Shown here in pieces: positions 48,773 to 56,690 of a stretch of DNA of 64,000 bases. Below the pieces are notes generated by a model. It saw only the letters and a program-made list of their open reading frames with translations. It ran no database searches and was not told the DNA's origin. The stretch covers positions 124,001 to 188,000 of the forward strand of contig JAUSJO010000002.1 of assembly GCA_030647205.1 (NCBI GenBank), given 5' to 3'. The position numbers were made by a program, and so were the translations under genes. Position 1 is the first letter of the stretch. The number at the start of each line of letters is the position of its first letter. The stretch is from a bacterium (GTDB lineage Bacteria; Patescibacteria; CPR2; UBA1875; JAJYID01).

Positions 48773-48799
48773 TAATTTCCCCTGTTTTTTGGTAAAATT

Positions 48800-48831
48800 A
48801 GGAGCACTAGGAGGTCGCTCCTTTTTATTTT
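48800..48831 (+). terminator. Intrinsic terminator after ruvA
   Basis: AGGAGC (48800-48805) and GCTCCT (48817-48822) with an eleven-base loop, followed by TTTTATTTTTG. Confidence 0.75.
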
Positions 48832-48863
48832 TGTTTTGCACATTCCAACTGAGTGGAGGGAAA

Positions 48864-49349
48864 ATGTTTGGATATTTTAACGGAGCCTGTTTGCCAGTAT
48901 ACTGGTTAGGTCGGTTAATGGAGATTCTAAGCAGCTTTGGCAACGAAAACGATCAAGATCTAGAAGAAGCAACACAGGCAGTAGCAGAAAGAATCGCAGA
49001 TATGGTTTGTTCGCGAGGTATCCTCAATGACACTATTTGGATGAAAACTGTTAACAGCGAGTATTCCCAGAGGTTTAGTGGTTTATGTGAACTGTTGCCA
49101 ACGGTTAACATCTCAGATTGGAAAAAACTAGCTATCTGTAGAGGACTAGACAAAGCGGCTGACATAATTGAAGAAACAATAGAAACTAAGTTGAAAGAAG
49201 AGAAAACAAGGCTTATTGGCGACCATTTAACGGAAGAGTCAGAAGAGTTTCACCGTTCTAGGCATGAGGCCGAATTTCATGTTTTCAACAAACATTGTAG
49301 TAAGGTACCTGTCGTTGTTGGGATCCAAACCAGATTTTCTTATGAGTAG
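48864..49349 (+). CDS. Hypothetical protein between ruvA and ruvB
   Basis: 161 residues from ATG 48864 (GGAGGG upstream); the frame is open back to 48789 across the terminator. Mostly helical (DLEEATQAVAERIADMVC, GLDKAADIIEETIETKLKEEKTRL) with His/Cys residues in the tail (FHRSRHEAEFHVFNKHCSKVP). No family recognised. It has a terminator on both sides, so it is a single-gene unit. Confidence 0.68.
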   Translation: MFGYFNGACLPVYWLGRLMEILSSFGNENDQDLEEATQAVAERIADMVCSRGILNDTIWMKTVNSEYSQRFSGLCELLPTVNISDWKKLAICRGLDKAADIIEETIETKLKEEKTRLIGDHLTEESEEFHRSRHEAEFHVFNKHCSKVPVVVGIQTRFSYE

Positions 49350-49362
49350 ATGCAAGGCAAAA

Positions 49363-49386
49363 GGGCTCCGAAAGGAGCCCATTTTG
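49363..49386 (+). terminator. Intrinsic terminator before ruvB
   Basis: GGGCTCC-GAAA-GGAGCCC followed by ATTTT. The T tail is also the first part of the ruvB LexA-like box. Confidence 0.9.
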
Positions 49387-49398
49387 TATACTAGAATT
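49382..49398 (+). promoter_or_regulatory. LexA-like box upstream of ruvB
   Basis: TTTTGTATACTAGAATT, identical to the ruvA box. It lies 32 bases before the ruvB ATG, within the expected promoter region. Confidence 0.78.
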
Positions 49399-49430
49399 AA
49401 TTTTCACTTTAATGTTAATATTATCTTGTC

Positions 49431-50465
49431 ATGAAACTAGATAAAGATCACATACTAGATTCGGAAGAATTTGAGGGCGAGGAGAAGTTTGAGGAAACTC
49501 TCCGACCGAAGAAATTCTCCGAGTACATCGGACAGAACCAAGTTAAGGATAACTTGAAGATTACCATTGAAGCGGCAAAAAAGCGCAAAGAACCTATAGA
49601 CCACGCCTTGCTTTATGGACCTCCTGGCCTTGGCAAAACCACGCTATCTAATGTTATTGCTAATGAAGTTGGTGTCTCCATAAAAGCGACAAGCGGCCCG
49701 GCGATAGAGCGCGCCGGCGACTTAGCGTCTATTCTCACGAATTTACAGGAAAATGACATATTATTCATCGATGAAATTCATCGGTTGAATACTGTTGTCG
49801 AGGAAATCCTCTATCCGGCGATGGAAGATTTTGTACTTGATATCATTATCGGCAAAGGGCCATCAGCACGATCGGTAAGGCTGGATTTACCAAAGTTCAC
49901 GATCATTGGCGCGACAACTCGTATGGGGCTTCTCTCTTCCCCGCTTCGCGATAGATTTGGCCTGGTTCATCGATTAGAATTCTACGAGCCGGAGGATATC
50001 AAAAAGATTATCAAGCGCTCGGCAAGCATACTTAAAATTAAAGTCGATGAAAAAGGCTCAGAGGAAATAGCCAAAAGAGCCAGAAGAACACCGAGAATTG
50101 CCAATCGTCTTTTAAAGAGGGTGCGTGATTTTGCCGAGGTGAAGGGTAAAGGAGAGATTACGGAGGATATCGCATGTCAGGCTTTGGAAATGCTTGAAGT
50201 GGACGAGGTAGGTCTTGATAATACAGATAGGACATTGCTTGAAACGATAATCCATAAGTTCAAAGGCGGACCGGTTGGCCTAAATACTTTGGCTGCGGCG
50301 ACCAATGAAGAGATTGACACTATCGAAGAAGTCTACGAACCGTATCTTATCCAAATGGGATTTTTGGAACGAACTCCCCGGGGGAGAAAAGCGACTTCTC
50401 GTGCCTATGATCATTTGAAGATAATAGAGAAAGTTAAAACAAAAGATCAGGGGAAGCTATTGTAG
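49431..50465 (+). CDS. ruvB: Holliday junction helicase motor RuvB
   Basis: 344 residues. Walker A GPPGLGKTT (63-71), Walker B ILFIDEIHRL, sensor 1 TIIGATTRMGLLSSPLRDRFG with the arginine finger, sensor 2 RRTPRIANRLLKRVRDFA, and the C-terminal winged helix (GPVGLNTLAAAT, PYLIQMGFLERTPRGRKAT). It drives branch migration with RuvA. Confidence 0.98.
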   Translation: MKLDKDHILDSEEFEGEEKFEETLRPKKFSEYIGQNQVKDNLKITIEAAKKRKEPIDHALLYGPPGLGKTTLSNVIANEVGVSIKATSGPAIERAGDLASILTNLQENDILFIDEIHRLNTVVEEILYPAMEDFVLDIIIGKGPSARSVRLDLPKFTIIGATTRMGLLSSPLRDRFGLVHRLEFYEPEDIKKIIKRSASILKIKVDEKGSEEIAKRARRTPRIANRLLKRVRDFAEVKGKGEITEDIACQALEMLEVDEVGLDNTDRTLLETIIHKFKGGPVGLNTLAAATNEEIDTIEEVYEPYLIQMGFLERTPRGRKATSRAYDHLKIIEKVKTKDQGKLL

Positions 50466-50486
50466 TGTATAATTCTGACCTCTCTC

Positions 50487-50539
50487 TGTCATTCTGACGA
50501 AGGAAGAATCTAGATCCTTCGTGCCTCAGGATGACGAAG
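50487..50539 (+). repeat. Solitary GTCATTC palindromic unit
   Basis: Two inverted half-units back to back: TGTCATTCTGACGAAGGAAG...TCTAGATC and ...CCTTCGTGCCTCAGGATGACG. CGAAGGA pairs with TCCTTCG, and CATTCTGA with TCAGGATG. It has the form of a cassette with no nuclease gene, between ruvB and the LTD protein gene. Confidence 0.8.
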
Positions 50540-50571
50540 TAGTAGCTAATGTGATAAGTAGAAAAAATCCT

Positions 50572-50599
50572 TTGCAATAGGAGAAAAGTCAATTATAAT
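50572..50599 (+). promoter_or_regulatory. Promoter of the LTD protein gene
   Basis: TTGCAA (50572-50577), 16 bases, TATAAT (50594-50599). The ATG at 50611 lies about five bases after the expected start site and has no ribosome site, so the mRNA would be leaderless. Confidence 0.7.
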
Positions 50600-50610
50600 T
50601 TAAAACGCTT

Positions 50611-51840
50611 ATGCTTAAAAAATATTTATTCGTGGGATTCTTTTTATTTTGGGTGCTTTTGTGTCCATTTTTTGCCGTGAACTCTTCCAAAGTTTTTGCT
50701 GCGTCAAAATGTGATGGTGTCATTATCTCAGAATTTATGCCATACCCTGCATCGGGAAGCGAGTGGGTTGAAGTTTTTAATACTAATGAATACCAAACTG
50801 ATATTAGTGAATGTTCATTGGCCGACTCTTTGGATACTCCTAGCCACCGTTATGACATTCCTGATGGAACGATTGTCGAATCGAAGGGTTACTTTGTCTT
50901 TTATGACAACTTTTATCTTAATAATGACGGTCCAGACAAAGCACGGTTGTTGTCTGCCGGCAACGAAACAGTTTCTGAACGAAGCTATAACAAACCAATC
51001 CCAAAGGGCCAAAGCTATGTATTTAATGGAACTTCTTGGGAGTGGACAAAAGATGTGACCCCGGGGTTTGAGAAAAGTGCCGGCGGGACGGATACCCCTG
51101 TTGATAGCGGGAGCGGGAATACTTGCGAGGGATTGATAGTTTCTGAGCTTATGCCGGATCCTGCATCCCCGCTTACTGACGCTGATGATGAATGGATAGA
51201 GATTTATAACGAAAGTGGCGAACCGGTAAATGCCGGCGGGTGTATATTAACCGATACTCAAAAGGCAGGCTCTACTCATGAATACAAAATAGCAGGAGGG
51301 ACGCTTGCGCCGGGTGGGTTTATGGTTTTTTACTCTAAGGATACAAAGATTAGTCTGAACAATGACGGCGACAATGTCAGAATTCTTTCGCCGGATAAAA
51401 AAGTGATATTTGAAACCCAGAATTATGGTAAGGCCCAAGCCGGACAGTCTTGGGCATATGATGGTGATAAATGGGCCTGGACGGCTGCTCCGACTGCGGG
51501 CGCGCTAAATGTGATAGAAATCCTCGAGGAGACTTCGGTTGCGAAAACAAGTTCGAAGAAAACAGCCTCTAATAAGCGAAAGACCACTGCCTCAAAACCC
51601 AAAACAACTTCAAAACCCGTTTCGAAAACTGCAAGTCCAAAGAAAAAATCAGCTGATGGAGCTGAGGTGCTTGGTGCGAACACTGAAGATGAGGATTCGA
51701 TCCAGGGAAAAGTGAATGACAAGGTCATGGGTTATGTCCTTGTTACCCTTGCCGGAGTGCTTCTGGTCGGGTATGTTATATACATAAATAAAGATTTTAT
51801 CTATGAAAATAGTATCAAAAAGTTCAGACGAGACGGTTAG
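50611..51840 (+). CDS. Secreted protein with two lamin-tail domains
   Basis: 409 residues: a signal peptide (1-30, ending VFAAS), LTD domain 1 (about 35-150: VIISEFMPYPASGSEWVEVFN, GYFVFYDNFYLNNDGPD, GTSWEWTKDVTPG), LTD domain 2 (about 170-300: LIVSELMPDPAS, DDEWIEIYNESG, DKWAWTAAPTAG), a Lys/Thr/Ser-rich linker and a C-terminal span (MGYVLVTLAGVLLVGYVIYI). LTD domains occur in bacterial surface proteins, some nuclease-linked; here no nuclease domain is seen. Its 3' end overlaps tsaE by 38 bases. Confidence 0.88.
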   Translation: MLKKYLFVGFFLFWVLLCPFFAVNSSKVFAASKCDGVIISEFMPYPASGSEWVEVFNTNEYQTDISECSLADSLDTPSHRYDIPDGTIVESKGYFVFYDNFYLNNDGPDKARLLSAGNETVSERSYNKPIPKGQSYVFNGTSWEWTKDVTPGFEKSAGGTDTPVDSGSGNTCEGLIVSELMPDPASPLTDADDEWIEIYNESGEPVNAGGCILTDTQKAGSTHEYKIAGGTLAPGGFMVFYSKDTKISLNNDGDNVRILSPDKKVIFETQNYGKAQAGQSWAYDGDKWAWTAAPTAGALNVIEILEETSVAKTSSKKTASNKRKTTASKPKTTSKPVSKTASPKKKSADGAEVLGANTEDEDSIQGKVNDKVMGYVLVTLAGVLLVGYVIYINKDFIYENSIKKFRRDG

Positions 51841-52252
51841 CTTAGGTCAGAAGTTAGGTGAGCAGCTTAAGGGAGGTGAGGTGGTTGCTCTTTATGGTGA
51901 TCTCGGCGGAGGAAAAACGCAGTTCACAAAAGGAATTGCCAAGGGACTAGGAATAGAAGATGATATTTTCTCTCCTACGTTTGTGATTCGCAGAGATTGT
52001 AAGGGCAAAGAGTTGAGCTTGCTTCACTATGATTTTTATAGGTTTGAAGTACCGGATGAAGAACTGATTGAAAGTTTAGAAGAAGGGATAAATCCTGAAA
52101 ATGTGACGGTTATAGAGTGGGCGGAAAGAGTTGAAAAATATTTGCCAGAAAACACGATTAAAGTTGTATTCCGTTACATCTCAGAAAGTGAAAGAGAAAT
52201 AGAGATTGAAGGTAATGGTTTTAGTGCTGTCATTCCGACCGACCCTACTTAA
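51803..52252 (+). CDS. tsaE: tRNA t6A synthesis ATPase TsaE
   Basis: 149 residues. Walker A GDLGGGKT (32-39), FTKGIAKGLGI, FSPTFVIRRDC, LLHYDFYRF and VTVIEWAERVEKYLP are the family motifs. TsaE with TsaB and TsaD adds threonylcarbamoyl to A37 of ANN-decoding tRNAs. The last residues (GFSAVIPTDPT) come partly from a GTCATTC repeat that starts at 52229. tsaB follows after a structured element. Confidence 0.93.
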   Translation: MKIVSKSSDETVSLGQKLGEQLKGGEVVALYGDLGGGKTQFTKGIAKGLGIEDDIFSPTFVIRRDCKGKELSLLHYDFYRFEVPDEELIESLEEGINPENVTVIEWAERVEKYLPENTIKVVFRYISESEREIEIEGNGFSAVIPTDPT

Positions 52253-52274
52253 GTAGCGAGTAGAGGAATCCCTT
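52229..52274 (+). repeat. GTCATTC-family repeat at the tsaE 3' end
   Basis: TGTCATTCCGACCG... through GAGGAATCCC. It supplies the last codons and stop of tsaE and runs into structured element copy 4. Confidence 0.65.
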
Positions 52275-52475
52275 TCTTTCAAAATTATTTTCCACTTTTT
52301 TAGAAAAAGTGGAGTAAAAATCGCGACTTAGACGGTCTCTCAAAGTATCGTCTGGTTCGTTTTCTCATGTTTAAAAAAATTAACTCGCTAATCGCTCAAA
52401 CAAAATTATTTTTAAAGGATCGTTCACTCCCAGACTTTCTTTTCGAGCCGATAGTCGCATCAAAGTGATGTTGCC
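52275..52475 (+). repeat. Dispersed structured element, copy 4
   Basis: Hairpin CCACTTTTT/AAAAAGTGG (52292-52312); outer pair GCGACT (52323-52328) with AGTCGC (52453-52458); GTCTGG with CCAGAC; TTTAAAAA with TTTTTAAA. The middle is nearly the same as in copy 2; the 3' end (TTTGAAAAAATC) is lost or diverged. It fills the tsaE-tsaB gap. Confidence 0.83.
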
Positions 52476-52513
52476 TTTTTCTTGAAATCGCAAGAAAGTG
52501 TTAAAATAAAGTT

Positions 52514-52918
52514 ATGAAAAATAGTTTAGTTATAGATACGTCAGATAGAGTGGCTCGGCTTGGGATTTTTCAGGATGATAAGCTGGCTGACAAAATCGAG
52601 TGGGAAGCACATCGGGAACTTTCAAAGACATTTTATACAAAATTGGATGAGCTTTTGGGGCGGAATAGTTTAAGCTGTAACGATTTGAGTTCTATAATCG
52701 TCGTTCGTGGACCGGGATCTTTCACCGGGCTTAGGATTGGCATAGTTATAGTAAATGCATTCTCATATTCACTGGGTGTTGAAACTGCCGGTGTGATTCA
52801 AAAAGAGAAGATGCCTTTAGAAGAGATTTATAATGTCGGCAAAAAAGATCTCAAAAAGGGGCAAATTATCGAGCCGTTTTACGGTCGCGAACCGAACATC
52901 ACGACCAAAAAGAAGTAA
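52514..52918 (+). CDS. tsaB: TsaB-like protein, short form
   Basis: 134 residues against about 230 in E. coli. The N-terminal half is intact: SLVIDTSDRVARLGIF, and VVRGPGSFTGLRIGIVIVNAFSYSLG. The second ASKHA lobe is missing, and the C-terminus (EPFYGREPNITTKKK) is typical of the compact forms I associate with Patescibacteria. No frame disruption is seen, so it is probably functional rather than broken. Confidence 0.88.
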   Translation: MKNSLVIDTSDRVARLGIFQDDKLADKIEWEAHRELSKTFYTKLDELLGRNSLSCNDLSSIIVVRGPGSFTGLRIGIVIVNAFSYSLGVETAGVIQKEKMPLEEIYNVGKKDLKKGQIIEPFYGREPNITTKKK

Positions 52919-53104
52919 TTTCATGGTTGAAAAATGGGCAAGAAGAGAGTATAGTGGGGGCAGTAAATTAAAAAATTAAATTTACCGATAATGACTAAAT
53001 TTTACAGGATCTAAACTAAAATATGACTCAAAACTCTTATACATTTTGACTTAGCAGAGGTATTTTTAGTTATTTCTCGGTACTAGAAACAAAGAGGTGG
53101 AAAG

Positions 53105-54631
53105 ATGGAACCTATCACATTGGTTCTGATTCTTGCTGGGCTTGTAGCCGGCGGGGCCGGGGGATATTATGGCCGGAAAATGAAATCCCAGGACGCGCTT
53201 GAAAAGTCACAGAAAGAAGCGGACAAGATAAAGAACGAAGCAAAAGAGGAAGCAAAAGAAGAGCTCCTAAAAGCTAAGGAAGAAGCGCTAAAGACCAAGG
53301 AAGAAGCAAAGAAAGAGGAAAAAGAAAGGCGCGATGCCATTGCTCAGGGGGAGAAGAGAAACATTGAAAAAGAAAATGTTTTAGATGAGAGAACGAAGAA
53401 ACTGGACGAAACTCGTGAAAAAGTCGAAAAGGATAAGGACGAAGTAGAAGCGGTCAAAAATGAGCTCCGTGACATCAGAAAAAAACAAATGGCAGCACTT
53501 GAGAAAATATCAAAACTGACTACCGATAAGGCAAAAGAAAAACTCCTTGAGATAGTTGAGAAGGATTACAAAAAAGATGTTCTCGACTTTATCAAAAAAA
53601 TTGAGGCAGAGAAAAAAGAAGAGGCAGATAAAAAGGCGCGAGAAATTCTTTCAACTGCTATCCAAAGACTTGCCGGCGATATGACATCAGAGACGACTGT
53701 AACTGCCGTGGCTCTTCCAAACGATGAGATGAAAGGTAGAATTATCGGTCGTGAAGGGCGAAATATTCAAGCCATCGAGAGAGCGACCGGTTGTGACATT
53801 ATCGTTGATGATACCCCGGAAACTATTGTTATATCCGGGTTTGATCCGGTAAGGCGCCATGTGGCAAAAAGAGCCATTGAGGCAATGATGAAAGACGGTA
53901 GAATTCACCCGACAAAGATTGAAGAAGCAGTAGATAAAGCGCAGAAAGAAATCGATAAAGAAATCAAGGAAGCCGGTGAACAAGCCGTTTACAAAACGGG
54001 AGTGGCAGGCCTTCCTTCAGATCTAGTGAAGGTTTTGGGTCGGTTAAAGTTCAGAACGTCATACGGACAGAACGTGCTTCAGCACTCAATGGAATGTTCA
54101 TTCCTTGCGGGGACGTTAGCAAGCGAGCTTGGTGCGGACGTAAACCTAGCTAAAAAGGCAGGTCTTCTTCATGACATTGGTAAAGCGGTAGACCAGGAAA
54201 TAGAAGGTTCTCATGCGATAATCGGTCGTGATATTGCCAAGAAGTTTGGTTTGGATGAAAAAATAATCAACTGTATTGAGGCTCATCACGAAGAGGCAGA
54301 GTTTAAGTCCGTCGAAGCGATTATTGTCCAGGTTGCGGATACTATTTCCGGCGGAAGACCCGGAGCAAGACGCGACACGATGGAAGCTTATATCAAGCGT
54401 CTTACCGAGCTTGAAAACATTGCAAACTCGTTTGAAGGTGTTGAAAAGTCATTCGCTATTCAGGCAGGACGTGAGGTCAGGGTGCTTGTATCACCAGAAA
54501 CTCTTGATGATCTTAAGGCCGAGAAACTAGCTAAAGAAATTGCCACAAAGATAGAGAAAGACCTGAAGTATCCAGGGCAAATAAAAGTTAATGTAATAAG
54601 GGAAAAGAGAATAACCGAGTACGCAAAGTAG
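53105..54631 (+). CDS. rny: Ribonuclease Y
   Basis: 508 residues: N-terminal membrane span (1-25), a long coiled coil (30-190), a KH domain with GRIIGREGRNIQAIERATG, an HD domain (QNVLQHSMECSFLAGTLA, LLHDIGKAVD, AHHEEAEF) and a C-terminal domain. RNase Y starts mRNA decay at the membrane. GAGGTGG precedes the ATG. The ymdB-like gene follows after three bases, as in Bacillus. Confidence 0.97.
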   Translation: MEPITLVLILAGLVAGGAGGYYGRKMKSQDALEKSQKEADKIKNEAKEEAKEELLKAKEEALKTKEEAKKEEKERRDAIAQGEKRNIEKENVLDERTKKLDETREKVEKDKDEVEAVKNELRDIRKKQMAALEKISKLTTDKAKEKLLEIVEKDYKKDVLDFIKKIEAEKKEEADKKAREILSTAIQRLAGDMTSETTVTAVALPNDEMKGRIIGREGRNIQAIERATGCDIIVDDTPETIVISGFDPVRRHVAKRAIEAMMKDGRIHPTKIEEAVDKAQKEIDKEIKEAGEQAVYKTGVAGLPSDLVKVLGRLKFRTSYGQNVLQHSMECSFLAGTLASELGADVNLAKKAGLLHDIGKAVDQEIEGSHAIIGRDIAKKFGLDEKIINCIEAHHEEAEFKSVEAIIVQVADTISGGRPGARRDTMEAYIKRLTELENIANSFEGVEKSFAIQAGREVRVLVSPETLDDLKAEKLAKEIATKIEKDLKYPGQIKVNVIREKRITEYAK

Positions 54632-54634
54632 GAT

Positions 54635-55435
54635 ATGGCTACCAAGAAGATAATTAAAATTCTTTTTATTGCTGACATTGTCGGTAAGCCCGGCAGAAGA
54701 ACAGTAAAACAAATTCTACCCGATCTGAGGGAAGAAGAAGGGATAGATTTTGTCGTTGCCAATGGTGAAAACATGACATCGGGTCATGGGATGACAAAAG
54801 GATGTATGGACGAACTGCTGGAAGTAGGGGTAGACTTCTTCACCTCGGGAAATCATATTTGGAAAAAACCGGAGTTTTTTACCGAACTTGAGAAGAAAGA
54901 AACTCCCGTTGTAAGGCCCGCTAACTATCCAGAAGATTCTCCCGGAGTAGGCTACAAAATAGTCAAAACAAAGTTTGGTAAACTTTTGATCGTAAATCTA
55001 CTGGGCCGTGAGGGCATAAACTCTAATGTTGAGTCGCCATTTAAAACCATTGACGAGATACTTGAAAAAACAAAAGGGAAATACGATCTTTCACTAGTGG
55101 ACTTTCACGCTGAAGTGACAAGTGAGAAAGTAGCGTTTGGTCTCTACCTTGATGGTCGGGTCAACGTGGTGGTTGGTACACATACTCATGTTCCAACAGC
55201 AGATGCAAGAATTTTAAAAAAAGGCACGGCGTATATTTCAGATGCGGGAATGACAGGTCCGATAGAATCTGTCTTAGGGGTAAGAGCAGATATTATTATT
55301 GAGCTCTTTACAACCGGGATTCCTCAGAAGTTTTATCATGAGACTGAAGGCCCATGCGTTTTTAACTCAGTGATAGTTGAACTTGAAAAAAAAGGGAAGA
55401 TAATCCAGATTCGGCGTATTGATAAAGAAATCTAA
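54635..55435 (+). CDS. ymdB: YmdB-like metallophosphoesterase
   Basis: 266 residues of the TIGR00282 family: ILFIADIVGKPGRRTV, NGENMTSGHGMT, FFTSGNHIWKKPEF, DFHAEVTSEKVAFGLYLDGRV, VVGTHTHVPTAD and YISDAGMTGP provide the two-metal site. YmdB hydrolyses 2',3'-cyclic nucleotides and affects biofilm state in Bacillus. The rny-ymdB pair suggests a shared RNA role. Confidence 0.95.
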   Translation: MATKKIIKILFIADIVGKPGRRTVKQILPDLREEEGIDFVVANGENMTSGHGMTKGCMDELLEVGVDFFTSGNHIWKKPEFFTELEKKETPVVRPANYPEDSPGVGYKIVKTKFGKLLIVNLLGREGINSNVESPFKTIDEILEKTKGKYDLSLVDFHAEVTSEKVAFGLYLDGRVNVVVGTHTHVPTADARILKKGTAYISDAGMTGPIESVLGVRADIIIELFTTGIPQKFYHETEGPCVFNSVIVELEKKGKIIQIRRIDKEI

Positions 55436-55443
55436 GCTTATGG

Positions 55444-55472
55444 TTGCATGGCAATTTAATGTATGTTATAAA
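55444..55472 (+). promoter_or_regulatory. Promoter of the HU gene
   Basis: TTGCAT (55444-55449), 17 bases, TATAAA (55467-55472) with a TGn extension (TGTTATAAA). Confidence 0.75.
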
Positions 55473-55533
55473 TTTTACTACTGTGTAAATTAAATATAAT
55501 TAAACAGCCTCTTTAAGGGGGATAGGAGAAAAA

Positions 55534-55806
55534 ATGACAAAACACGATTTAGTAGAATCTCTTTCAAAAGAGACCGGTTACTCAAAAAAAGAAGTTGAAG
55601 CTTGCTTGAAGACACTGACAAGCATTATTACCGATAAGGTAAGAAACGGCGAGAAAGTTGCCATTACCGGATTTGGTACATTTGATCTTGGGAAGCGCGC
55701 TTCAAGACGAGGCAGAAACCCTCAAAACGGTGACTACATTACAATTCCGGAGATGAAAATGCCAAGATTTCGAGCCGGTAAAAACCTCAAGGAAGCTGTA
55801 AGATAA
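55534..55806 (+). CDS. hup: DNA-binding protein HU
   Basis: 90 residues: KHDLVESLSKETGYSKKEVE, VAITGFGTFDLGKRASRRGRNPQNGDYITIPE and PRFRAGKNLKEAV are the HU/IHF signature including the DNA-contacting arm. It is a nucleoid-structuring protein. Followed directly by a terminator. Confidence 0.97.
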   Translation: MTKHDLVESLSKETGYSKKEVEACLKTLTSIITDKVRNGEKVAITGFGTFDLGKRASRRGRNPQNGDYITIPEMKMPRFRAGKNLKEAVR

Positions 55807-55828
55807 AATTCGTGTTAAAATAAAAAAT

Positions 55829-55852
55829 GAGTGCCAAGTGCACTCTTTTTTT
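55829..55852 (+). terminator. Intrinsic terminator after HU
   Basis: GAGTGC (55829-55834) and GCACTC (55840-55845), five-base loop, seven T residues. The tRNA-Pro gene ends three bases later on the other strand. Confidence 0.9.
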
Positions 55853-55854
55853 AT

Positions 55855-55931
55855 TGGTCGGGGTGAGAGGACTCGAACCTCCGGCCTCCTGCTCCCAAAG
55901 CAGGCGCGCTAGCCAACTGCGCCACACCCCG
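55855..55931 (-). tRNA. tRNA-Pro (TGG)
   Basis: 77 bases with encoded CCA. Acceptor CGGGGTG/CACCCCG, D arm GCGC...GCGC, anticodon arm CCTGC-TTTGGGA-GCAGG giving anticodon TGG, T arm GGAGG-TTCGAGT-CCTCT. C1-G72 and A73 fit proline. Confidence 0.95.
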
Positions 55932-56060
55932 TTTATCTAGGATATTATACCCCAAAAACAAGTTTTTCTAAAGTAGATTTGTGTTGTAAATTGATATAGA
56001 AAAAGATATTGTTTATTGATAGACTAATGTCTGAGATTTTAGTTAAATAGCCATACAAAT

Positions 56061-56690
56061 ATGGATTTCTATAACTTTATTGTAAGTTTCAAATACGTAG
56101 CAATCTTTATCGGCACTTTTATAGAAGGTCCGACAGTTGGTTTGATAGTGGGTTTTCTTTCAAGGGTTCACTACATTAACCTGACATTGGGTTATTTCTC
56201 CCATGTTGCCGGTGATTTGGCGGCTGATCTTGTGTACTATACAATCGGCTATTTTGGCGGAGTTAGAATTGTGCCTAGGATGGCCAGGATCCTAAGGTTT
56301 TCAGTTAAGGATGTCGAAAATATCGAAGAATCCTTTGATAAACATAGTAAAAAGGTCATAATTTTAGGTAAAGTAACTCATGTGATCGGCCTCCCTATTT
56401 TAATAGCTGCCGGTGGTGTGCGATATAAATGGTATAAATTTATTATCTTTGACCTTATTGCCACCTTGATTAAGTCAGCAATACTTGTTTTCATCGGATA
56501 TCATTTTGGAGGCTTATGGGAAAAGGCGGATAACATTATATTTATTTTTTCAGGCATCGGTTTAATAATAGTGATTGGACAGGTCAGCATATTACTTATT
56601 AGAAGGTTCATCAAAATAAAGAATGGGGATATTAAGATAGATGGTGCAGAAGAGGAGAAGCTGTTTAAAAAATGGAGGAAAAGAAAATAA
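56061..56690 (+). CDS. DedA family membrane protein
   Basis: 209 residues, about five hydrophobic segments. FIGTFIEGPTVGLIVGFLS, FSHVAGDLAADLVYYTIGYFGG, and the core FILGKVTHVIGLPILIAAGG-like segment with KxxH replace the classic DedA F..R...P.R pattern in part. DedA proteins are flippases for lipid carriers and proteins of this kind aid envelope upkeep. It overlaps the next gene by 19 bases. Confidence 0.83.
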   Translation: MDFYNFIVSFKYVAIFIGTFIEGPTVGLIVGFLSRVHYINLTLGYFSHVAGDLAADLVYYTIGYFGGVRIVPRMARILRFSVKDVENIEESFDKHSKKVIILGKVTHVIGLPILIAAGGVRYKWYKFIIFDLIATLIKSAILVFIGYHFGGLWEKADNIIFIFSGIGLIIVIGQVSILLIRRFIKIKNGDIKIDGAEEEKLFKKWRKRK

